A stretch of 64,000 nucleotides of DNA from Hofstenia miamia (taxonomy: Eukaryota > Xenacoelomorpha > Acoela > Hofsteniidae), in the NCBI GenBank assembly GCA_900660155.1, contig CABFPE010000031.1, positions 2,207,645-2,271,644 of the forward strand, read 5' to 3'. This document shows, piece by piece, positions 56,901-64,000 of this stretch. The notes beneath the pieces are model-generated. The model searched no databases, was not told the DNA's origin, and was given only the letters and a program-made list of their open reading frames with translations. How positions within the stretch are numbered: position 1 is the first letter of the stretch; each line of letters opens with the position of its first letter. Made by a program: the position numbers and the translations under genes.

Positions 56901-58765
56901 GCAAACCCAAAATATATATTGCAAGACAAAAATTGTAGTAGAGTATATTAAAATCCGTGATAGAAAAATTCGTTTTTTCAAACTAAATTTAAATAATAAT
57001 TTCGAATTTTACTTTTCATTGAAATTAGATACTAGATTGGATTACAAATTTTAAATTACTCAAAAGCAACTTTAAATAAAATAATATCCTTTTATTGCTA
57101 TGCCAAAGGTATTGCTCTACAAAACATTTGTATTAGTGATTATAATAATCACGAAACTTTAATTAATGTAAAATGTGCATAATGTATAAAATTTACAATA
57201 TACACAATTATTAAAAATTTTTGGATCCGAAATTTTTTCAAAATGTAGATCTGATTCAATCCGTATCCAATTCCATCTCTGGTGTGTGTTAATGGAAGTG
57301 GTTTAATCCATATACGTTTACCATTTCGACGATTTTGTTTCCTTAATGGAAGATTATCTGGCCAGCACCCTGGCATAGTAGAAACTAATGTAATAGAGAG
57401 TGCAGCTACTTTTGACAAGGACATTACGCAAAAAATACGCGAGTAAGCAATCATCATTTGTTTGCAAATTGTTTTTAATCACTACCAATTATCTCAGCAA
57501 TCCCGCGCGTAAATAATCATCGTGTGTTTCGGGCCTTATTACCGAATGCAGTTTCATCAACTAATCATATAGTTAAATCGAGGGTCGTGTAAAAAACTAA
57601 ACGTGTCGGGTCGTGGTTCATTTATAATTTATGTGATGGAAGCCTACTAACAGATTTGAGCAACAATTTAAGAATTCAAACATTTGAAACACTGAAATTC
57701 TTAAAGATTTGAATTATTTGTGCATTTACAATCAATTTCGTACTGTTTTTATTGATACTTTTATTAAAATATTTTGTATATATTATACTAGCAATCTTTC
57801 TTTTACCAGGTCGGTTCGCGGGTCATTGTCTGTTGCCCACACTGGTCTTAATAACAATGATAATAAATTCACAGCATACCTAAAGTAGAAAATATCGATT
57901 TAACTTAGTTGAATATAGTGATATTGCTAATGCAATTAGCATTTAACACATTCAATTTTTAATTGAAACAAGTGTAAGAATGTGTACAGAACAACATAAC
58001 ACCTCTCCTGCATTCTAAAACTAGCGAATGCAATAACTAATAATTACGAAACATTATAGAGATCAATTAAAGACTACATATTTAATTTCTTTAAACAATG
58101 ACGATTATTAAAAAAACAATTTAAAAAAATTAAAATTATTTGATTGATGTAAAAGCCGAAAACAAAAATGTAATATTAACAGACACTGCTGGCAGTGTTA
58201 GGAAAAAATCCGATTTAGATTTAAAAAAATCAGAAAATCGGATTTTTTTAATTTAAATTTCAATTTTACCCAGACAATCTTCCGAAGCAGTAAGTACCTT
58301 TTGATACTACTATTTTTGAAATAAAATTTAATCAAATTTAAATAAACTGAAGATAAAAAACATGCAAAACAATAAATTCAGAGCTTGCCAATTCATTCCA
58401 ATAGCAGGGCAATGACTTCAAAACAATTAAAATACACTACTTTTATCTCTTTAAGTGCACTTGATTTAAATCAATAATTGAACTAATAATGTGCTTTAAT
58501 TCTAATCATGATTTAAATCGACCAACACTGACTGCCGGCCATTCAAAATTGAGCTGATGACTATACACACAGACAAGGGATGTTGAATAAATACCTGTTG
58601 TATTTTGAGACGAAGGAATCAAGGGAATGTCGTCATTTAATGTGCTAATTGGAATGCGATTCATGGAGGTGGCGTCTTCACATTCAACTTGGGTCCCATT
58701 TTCCCCAATTTCCAAGTTTTCACTGCGTTTTAGCAAGATCAAAGCATTGGCGGCGTCATTTTGTG
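35986..58765 (-). CDS. ATMIN: ATMIN/ASCIZ-type zinc-finger transcription factor with LC8-binding TQT repeats
   Basis: ASCIZ/ATMIN activates dynein light chain LC8 transcription and is itself bound by LC8. Exons in reading order are 58765-58595, 54318-54158, 52494-52354, 52215-52133, 52091-51969, 47117-46949, 45345-45184, 43725-43552 and 36243-35986. All are GT-AG and all phases agree. Four fingers follow each other: CHVAKCEKKFANTSALRMH, YFCPVVDCKRSYPF to HYLRTH, VCSDCDQKFPLKHDLSRH and YVCECKAFYSSRQALVTH. The spacing, including the extended second finger, follows human ATMIN as I recall it. The C-terminal half holds STQTE, CTQTE, MQTD, VQTD, ETQTW, STQTT, ATQTQ and ATQTP, the LC8 anchor type. 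About 480 residues are visible. The true start is upstream of 58765. Introns hold many transposons; one (52092-52132) is only 41 bases. Confidence 0.9.
37299..38740 (-). mobile_element. LINE D, 5'-truncated, with (ATT)n tail, in ATMIN intron
   Basis: It is GC-richer than its surroundings. The frame reads IIFLDISKAFDRLPHSILL, TSGAPQGSVFAVLFFLVAIN, LLYVDDTAIFDFGW (catalytic YVDD), then HLGVQLAANLNWTGHVF and PCWWPSRALFHSMERFQKRA. The frame stays open for over 300 codons to the C-terminus and UTR. The tail is an ATT repeat at 37299-37322. The endonuclease is missing (5' truncation near 38740). A 149-N gap (37425-37573) lies between two copies of aggacagtcacaggagatg. The open frame suggests a young insertion. 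Confidence 0.85.
39212..40895 (+). mobile_element. P element with THAP domain, internally deleted
   Basis: The flanks are identical 7-mers, actacac (39205-39211 and 40896-40902). Ends are inverted repeats, cacgaccacgcttaagcaag facing cttgtttaagagtggcgtg, and a second inner pair acacaagtgagggtaa is also inverted. The N-terminus, from ATG near 39345, is MPRSCAVVHCKSNYK and VPVYRFPANTQLQKEW, a THAP zinc finger with C-X4-C and FP. The C-terminal part reads SLYMIAGYTERKLFKCETCS, then NRGGLKNPSE, typical of P/THAP9 transposases. The catalytic middle is missing and a MITE sits in it, so the element is dead. Confidence 0.85.
39843..40214. mobile_element. TTAA-type MITE inside the P element
   Basis: The left end is TTAA followed by acagcctggggattttt. 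The body shares gaaagcaccacacgatagaggag and other blocks with copies at 48788-49224 and 50407-50770. The right end has decayed. Confidence 0.6.
42606..43344. mobile_element. hAT MITE with nested foldback MITE
   Basis: Ends caagggctgctaaaaaattaa and its near-complement at 43320-43344 (ttaagcggccttg) are inverted repeats. Flanking 8-mers gttgagat (42598-42605) and tttgagat (43345-43352) match at seven of eight bases. No transposase is encoded. Confidence 0.75.
42843..43024. mobile_element. Foldback MITE of about 180 bases
   Basis: Two arms of about 65 bases are nearly perfect complements. The left arm begins cactgggggttagtac and runs through tttttttcacccaaccaaat; the right arm ends gtgccaaccctcactgtg. 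A loop of about 45 bases separates them. It sits inside the hAT MITE. Confidence 0.75.
47340..47744. mobile_element. hAT MITE, same family as 17130-17922
   Basis: Ends tagggcaaccactttttag and tatggttgccct are inverted, and identical 8-mers ggatatta lie at 47332-47339 and 47745-47752. The copy has no coding and lies in an ATMIN intron. A solo piece of the same end occurs near 48455. Confidence 0.8.
48788..49224. mobile_element. TTAA-type MITE, most complete copy
   Basis: The left end acagcctggagattttc faces the right end cacactaggctgc, which is followed by TTAA (49225-49228). On the left the target reads gtaa, one base off TTAA. The body includes gatatcaagaaacagttac, shared with 39843-40214. 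TTAA targets fit piggyBac or Kolobok-like families. Confidence 0.65.
49447..49737 (+). pseudogene. Plus-strand open frame of unknown nature
   Basis: A 96-residue frame with internal ATG near 49498 reads MEQWDINSISFDSDWQMEKQ, then MEAAAMENEIGKCLC. It runs opposite to the ATMIN-like gene, inside its intron. The composition is protein-like, but I recognise no family. Confidence 0.25.
50407..50770. mobile_element. TTAA-type MITE, third copy
   Basis: TTAA lies on both sides (50403-50406 and 50771-50774). The left end actgttgaggaatttttct and the right end accaggttgt correspond to the ends of the 48788 copy with many changes, so this is an older copy. Confidence 0.55.
53009..53407. mobile_element. 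hAT MITE (cagtggttt type)
   Basis: Ends cagtggtttacaagc and ggttgagatccactg are inverted. Flanks gtctagat and gcctagac match at six of eight bases. It is non-coding and of moderate age, inside an ATMIN intron. Confidence 0.7.
54728..55776 (-). mobile_element. hAT element, C-terminal half of transposase, nested in Harbinger
   Basis: The left end is cagggttggaaaaaaatccg. A 200-residue minus frame (55696-55094) contains LPGNTRWNSMCDSLQAYSDI and LLDSRYVKKD. It continues with PSTAPLERLFSTFG and RNRLETEKAAKLVF, the hAT dimerisation region, with one in-frame stop between the last two blocks. The right end is lost near 55776, where gatttaaatc palindromes pile up. The subterminal palindromes resemble those of the MITE at 58193. 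Confidence 0.8.
56125..57281. mobile_element. hAT deletion derivative nested in the Harbinger transposase
   Basis: Ends caaagatggaatcgtatcc and ggatacggattgaatc (reverse) are inverted. Flanks gtgcgttt (56117-56124) and gtgtgtgt (57282-57289) form the 8-base duplication with two changes. The Harbinger coding on either side of the element and its duplication is continuous (PLTHT, SEAGVFYVL), which fixes the boundaries. Repeated gatccgat motifs lie inside both ends. Confidence 0.8.
58193..58530. mobile_element. hAT MITE (cagtgttRg type)
   Basis: Ends cagtgttaggaaaaaatccg and gatttaaatcgaccaacactg are inverted. Flanks actgctgg (58185-58192) and actgccgg (58531-58538) match at seven of eight bases. 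It lies just downstream of the first visible ATMIN exon. Confidence 0.8.
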
Positions 58766-59273
58766 CTAAAATACATTGATAAAAAATCAAAGAACTCAAA
58801 TATGTCAAATGTTGAAAATGTGGATGACAGCTTGAGCAAAAAGTTCTAAATTGGGTTAAGTTCTAATTATTTGTTTGTTTGTTCAAGCAATAGTATCAAA
58901 ATCTATTTCTAAAGTTGAAAACAGCTGTCGAAGCAACAAAATCCGTTGAATACTGAATTATATGTTAAAAACTTCATTGTTAAATCTGAGAATTTTCATG
59001 GAAATAAATATTGTTAAATACGTAAAGTAGAAAATCACAATACCCAAAAATTCCGATTTTTAAAATGCGTTGGAAAATATATCAGAATACATTATCTGTT
59101 ATGTGACCCATTTCCGGTTAAAAGTGAATTTTCAGTCAAGTAGGACGACCCCCTCTTTGGCTACTTCTGGTTTAGTATGAACACTGGAAGGTTAGGATTG
59201 CGCTGCCGTGAACGACGGCTATTTTGAGTCTTTCAATCATTAATTACCCGTGCGAATCGTATATGGTAACAAG

Positions 59274-59572
59274 TAGAGAGTGACATCGGGTACCTGATTA
59301 ACAACGACCCGATATCAAATTATCGGGCCGGGTACAGAGATTTGATTGATTATTAAAAAATACTGATGTTAATCACCGCTTGGTTCTAGAAAAATCCAAG
59401 ACGTTAAGCAATATCAATGAATTGCTGTTTCCCCTATCAGATTGGACAGAGATCCATAATCTCAAAGCAAAGTCAACACTTCATGTTTCGGTATTAAGTT
59501 TTCGGGTCGGGGATTAGATATTCCGATCAGATCGGATTTGGGTCCATGTTCAGCTCATTTTGCCACTCTCTA
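59274..59572. mobile_element. hAT MITE (tagagagtg type)
   Basis: Ends tagagagtgacatcggg and ttttgccactctcta are inverted. Flanks gtaacaag and ataaccag match at six of eight. The interior has several gatcgg/ccgat-type palindromes. Upstream of ATMIN exon 1 as drawn. Confidence 0.65.
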
Positions 59573-60020
59573 ATAACCAGTTCTTTGCGATTTTATTCAC
59601 AGTACAATGCGAAATCGATTGGGTTGTACCAAGGACAACAAGAATTATAGAACGCCGACCCAAAATAATAGGGTAAGAAAATTAATTGCCTTTCATTAAA
59701 TGCTGAATTTTAAAAACAGAATTACAAAAATCAAAAAGAAACCAAGGTGATACTAAACGGTATCGCCTTGCAAGAAACATATCCAGTTAATTCCACATTT
59801 ATACATTTCAATGTTTCACTAATCTAAACTTAATATTTAATAAGAATGACGAAAAAATTTAATATATTGAAATGGACTAAGAAACTTACGAATTTGGTTG
59901 CTTTAATTAAATCTGTTAACTTTGGCAACAGTCGATAAGACCTTGAAAAATATAGATGTTGGGGAAACTAGATTTGACTAAGAAACGCTTTCCAATATTT
60001 GGTATAATAGAACTTCAAAG

Positions 60021-60022
<2 letters not shown>

Positions 60023-60053
<31 letters not shown>
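60023..60053. repeat. (TA)n microsatellite
   Basis: A TA dinucleotide tract broken by an N at 60054, so its length is unreliable. Confidence 0.9.
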
Positions 60054-60059
60054 NTAGTA

Positions 60060-62739
60060 TCATTAAGGTGCGCGGAAGTGCGCTGAATATGAGAACGCGC
60101 CTATCTATTTCTCTATTTACAAATACTTAGGTGTCTTATATACACTTCATATTAACAATATGTACAAATAACTAGTAAACTAGTAAACACGAAAAGCGAG
60201 TAAGCTGGCCGATACCAAAAACCGGTACCTGCCGATGTATATTCCAAATATGCTTAATTGAATATTAAAATATTAAAACGACAAGTAATAACATCTGTAT
60301 ACTTGAAAAATACTACTACACGTTTTACCGATCGACCTAAAAACTAATGGATTCGAATTAGAAATTACTGCATTCAATTTAAAATGTAAGCCATTAAAAT
60401 TAACGCATTCAAATTCAAACAAGTCATTCAATTTAAAATATACATCAAACTACGACCTGATTTAAAAAATGAAACTAAGAAACAAAATTATAAATTTTAT
60501 AATTAATAATAATGATGAAAAAAACTAATTACATGAAACAGAATTTACTTCGAATTAAAAACACTTAAAATTCAAGCAATGCACTCACATATATTTCCCA
60601 GGAAAAATAGAGGAAAGGCAGTAAAGCAACAAGCAAAATATACAATATCTTACTTTACAAATTCGAATATATTCATAGAAGTATTTCTACAGAACCAGAC
60701 TAACGAATTCTAAAGGCCCAAATGTACAATGCGTTGTATTGTACAATAATCAAGGTGAAATACAGTAATCACTACATACACGAAGGAACTATTGTGAAAC
60801 GCGTTTGCCTCGATTAGGTGGTGCGTGGACTTGAGAATGTAAACCAAAGAGTTGAATTACGAGATATGGATAATGCACCTGCACTGTGAAACATTGAACA
60901 GTCATTGTCGGATATCTACAAAATGCTACGTTTGGGCCATCCAGTGCACCTGTATCACCAAATGAATTGGTTGGTATTCTGTCAATTATAAGAACACAGA
61001 GCTCAATGCAGTTAGGCAAGCTCAAACATTAGAGGACCCAACAAGTGGTATGACTCTTATGCGTTATCGGCTGAATCGAAGAAAAGGAATTTTTGAAGAA
61101 GGCATCAGGTATGCTAATGGCCTTATTCATACAATTAGTTTTTTGTTAAGCATGTGCAAAGACAATGCGCAAGAGGTATGGATGGATATGATTTACTGTA
61201 TGTAGAATAAAGTCAACATTGTACATATTAGTTTATAGGTTGATATATTGCTTAGTTTCATTTTTTTAATCAAGTCATAGTTTAAAATTTTTTTCACTTG
61301 AATCACTTATGTTTTAATTTGAATCCGTCAGTTTTTAAAACGATCAGTAAAAGATGTAGAATCAGACCTACTGCTTAAAACGCTTTTTTCCGAATTTAAT
61401 GTATTTCCAACATACCTAAAAACATAAAGCAATAAGATTCAAAGCATCTAGGTAGAACAGTATATACTAGCGTTATGTACGAGCAAATTAAAGAAAAAAT
61501 CTATGGAGTGCTGGATTTGCAGATTTTAAATAGAACATAGCGCCAGCGGCCTGATGGCAGAAATTAGATGTGAAATATCTACATGTATTCTTTTCTGGAG
61601 ACTGTATAATTGTATTTTAATCATAATTTTTTACTATATATTTTGGAGAACTGTACAAAAATGTACAGTGCGTCAAAATTTTTCTCAAATACAGGTCGCA
61701 AAGTGGAATTTTAATTTTGTGTTACAAATCGCCGATATTACGGTGGGTCAGAAACAAAATTTAGTCAGGAATCATGCTAAAACTACATTTTTTGAACCGG
61801 AAAAGCGAATCTGAGCTCAGAAAAATGGTAAAATTCTATCATTTCATGCAAAATGGCGGACATTTTAACATATGTTTTTGCCAACCAGGCATATGGTGAA
61901 AATTCATTGAAGTATTATCAGACTTCTCTTCGTTAATAATATCTCAAAATGTAATTGGAGACTTATTGGTCCATGAGTGTTTATGCCATCAACAGCATAC
62001 ATAACACACGATTATTTAAATTTTTGAGATTTAATCCATTTAGAGCGTTTTTAGAGCAAGACTGTAATTGATAAAATCTAGCCTGTATTACATAGCCTTT
62101 CTCTTTAATAAAAAATGTGATTTGATAAAATTCGCTCAAATTTTATAGCTATGAGCTCTTGCGATGCACCATTTTCTAGCACTTCTAAAAAACAAGAATA
62201 CTCATATTAACTTGCCCAGGTTTTACATTGTTCTATTTTCTATATTAGAATTTAATATTCTCCTTTGAATTGGATTGTATCATTAATGTCAAATACTGTA
62301 ATGGTCTAACTTCTGAAACCAACTGGGAAGTCAATTTTGATGCTATGGTCATGCAAGTTATACCACTATGTAGATAACTATTAGCCCCATGTGACAATGT
62401 TTTTAATTATTTGATCAATGTTTTTTGTAAATTGCAAACATTTAAACATTCAATTTTACTAATCAAAAGCTACAATAAGCTATATATTATTGGAATGTTT
62501 TGCTTTCAATCATATGACATAGGGAACTAACATACACTGTCTCATAAGACGAAATGATACGTTTATCGTACATTTATCTATAAATTAACAGTAAGAATGG
62601 ACGGATATCGATAGTTTATATTGCAATAAGATAAACACAGACAAATATATCACTAAGTTATAGATTAGCATAATCCTTCGTATAGACCTAAGTGAAATAC
62701 AGAAAATACAGTAGATAAATCAATCAAAGAATTATTCAC
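60060..62739. other. No gene that can be supported
   Basis: The stretch 60780-61130 is more complex than its surroundings and has a 78-residue minus frame (RIPTNSFGDTGALDGPN), with a partly open plus frame opposite. Neither is recognisable. The rest is AT-rich. Confidence 0.4.
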
Positions 62740-62877
62740 CATTGTAGGCCTGTTTAAAACCACTTTTCTCGAAAAGAACTCCGGTCTCAACACTTGAGCT
62801 GCTCGCTTTGCCCATGGAGCAGTTCGACCTTCAAAAATGAGCAAATCAAATAAATGAATCAAATCATCAAAGCCTAC
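62740..62877 (-). CDS. Internal coding exon of an unidentified gene (or ATMIN start exon)
   Basis: Read on the minus strand, a pyrimidine-rich acceptor (tatcttctttcatag) is followed by exactly 46 open codons and the donor ATG-gtgaat. The phase-0 frame gives VGFDDLIHLFDLLIFEGRTA, then PWAKRAAQVLRPEFFSRKVV and LNRPTM. I do not recognise it. In another frame an ATG at 62815 gives MGKASSSSVETGVLFEKSGF and KQAYN with phase 1. That joins the ATMIN-like exon at 58765 in frame, so the same exon could instead hold the ATMIN start and 5' UTR. The long open phase-0 frame makes a separate gene somewhat more likely. Confidence 0.55.
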
Positions 62878-63309
62878 CTATGAAAGAAGATAAACTAAAA
62901 TACTAAAAAACCATAGGTCCCTACCTATGTGCAATTTTAGCCCCCCTCCTCCCAGATATTTGTAGCTGACCACGTCTCTAGACGAATTGCAAAGCGTACA
63001 GCCCTACTTGCAAACTATGGCGCATAAACTAAGTATTTAACAATTTGCGTTCATTATTTTGCACAAGAATTATTTAGTGAAGGCTATCTTAATTTTGTAT
63101 TAAAGTTTCAAGCTATTTTCTAAGAATATTTTGAAGCGTGAAAATATAAAAATGTATAATTTTGAATATGTAATACTTAAAATGGACAGCAAACTATATT
63201 CTGAAACAGTTATTTCCGAAATTTCCAAAGCGATTGCTGCAATAATCAGGGTGTATTACTTTACGAAAAACATTTTAAATGATTGATACAATGTTTTTTA
63301 GCTCTTTAA

Positions 63310-63471
63310 CCCTTTCAACCCGAAATTTTTTTCTGTAATTATTATTATTTTTAGATTCTAGATGGCTAAAACATATAATGTAAAGCTGTTTTATAAAGTT
63401 TATGATGATTACTATTATATGGGACAAAAGAAGTTAAATGGTACATATATGTACCATCCGGGTTGAAAGGG
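63310..63471. mobile_element. piggyBac MITE, 162 bases, TTAA-flanked
   Basis: Perfect 13-base inverted repeats ccctttcaacccg and cgggttgaaaggg lie directly inside TTAA on both sides (63306-63309 and 63472-63475). CCCTT-type ends and TTAA targets are the piggyBac hallmark. The interior is non-coding and includes the palindrome gtacatatatgtac. Confidence 0.85.
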
Positions 63472-64000
63472 TTAAAAGAACTTCTTTAAAGTACTAAAAT
63501 TTAGCAGAAAGCACATAATAGATGATGAATTTATCAACATGCACTTTTCGTTTCATGCGTAACCTAAACGCATTATTTGCTATATTTTCCAAACTTTTCA
63601 TAGAATTCTATAAGAATTTGAAAAAAAAACATTTAAAAAACACTGGAAAAAACCTTAAGTTTAAAGCACCTTATGTTCTAAACATGCAAGCCCTGGCATT
63701 AATATTTGCTTCTGAGCAACTCCTTACGTATGGCATTTATATAATCAAGATGTTAAGATGCCTGGTATAAATTTGTCAATGTCAATTAAAAACGATTTTT
63801 TTGTGTATCTAATTAACTTTTGTATGAATGTTATGTTTTTTAATTTCCTATATGTACAGTATGAGCCAAATCAAATAATTAAAGAAATGAAATAATAAAA
63901 TATGAAAGATTTACAAATATGATATCAAAATTGAGATGCAATTCTACAATTACTTAATGCTTTGTTGCAAATTTTTCAGAAAAAAAGTTTAAAATTCGAA

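Larger units (their letters stand above)
54495..57535 (-). mobile_element. PIF/Harbinger element containing two hAT insertions
   Basis: The ends share about 50 bases in inverted order, from ggtccgaaacacgtgattat at the left to its counterpart ending gtttcgggcc at 57535. TTA flanks both sides (54492-54494 and 57536-57538). On the minus strand RRNGKRIWIKPLPLTHT and EAGVFYVLKEQDPDGFIQYM with RMTREVIESF form the N-terminus of a Harbinger transposase. The catalytic core is absent, leaving about 0.8 kb of own sequence once the insertions are discounted. Confidence 0.8.

Noticed and set aside
59609-59672. Plus-strand exon-like block ending in GTAAGA
   Set aside because: Only 22 codons, no partner exon, and adjacent to a hAT MITE; not enough to call.
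60789-61025. 78-residue minus frame
   Set aside because: Composition is plausible, but no motif, no splice pairing with 62740-62877 and no known family.

Overview
The window is AT-rich animal DNA with spliced genes separated and interrupted by many transposon remains. Introns follow GT-AG, from one 41-base intron to several of many kilobases. The transposon mix (Tc1/mariner, hAT, P/THAP, PIF/Harbinger, piggyBac, Helitron-like, and LINEs of both the apurinic-endonuclease and restriction-like-endonuclease kinds) points to an invertebrate, probably an arthropod. The species cannot be named from the sequence. Large N runs (12700-13469, 25007-26006, 37425-37573) and single N bases beside duplicated flanks mark a draft assembly.

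Two host genes are recognisable. The first, at 2143-4875 on +, is the 3' end of UPF2, the nonsense-mediated decay scaffold: the end of its last MIF4G-type domain, the acidic linker and the C-terminal UPF1-binding tail, in five exons. The second spans 35986-58765 on - and is an ATMIN/ASCIZ-type zinc-finger protein in ten exons. It has four N-terminal zinc fingers and a C-terminal half with eight TQT/QTD motifs of the kind that bind dynein light chain LC8. A further minus-strand coding exon at 62740-62877 belongs to an unidentified gene, or could hold the ATMIN start.

Between the genes (about 7.9-35.5 kb) lies a transposon graveyard. LINE A (7905-10680) carries an antisense insert of a restriction-like-endonuclease LINE tail. 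LINE B (10710-14188) has ORF1 zinc knuckles, a 633-base in-frame internal duplication and an octamer-repeat tail. A piggyBac copy (15132-17106) is followed by a hAT derivative with a perfect 8-base target duplication (17130-17922). LINE C (about 26010-30033, minus) has a 2A-like NPGP peptide before its endonuclease and is split by a Harbinger-like MITE cluster. Two inverted copies of a mosaic repeat (23733-25006 and 32341-34906) flank LINE C.

The introns of the ATMIN-like gene hold LINE D (37299-38740), a P element with a THAP domain (39212-40895), several hAT MITEs with target duplications, a TTAA-flanked MITE family, and a nest in which two hAT elements sit inside a Harbinger element (54495-57535). 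A short piggyBac MITE lies near the right edge (63310-63471). Stretches not listed as features are AT-rich with no gene I can support.
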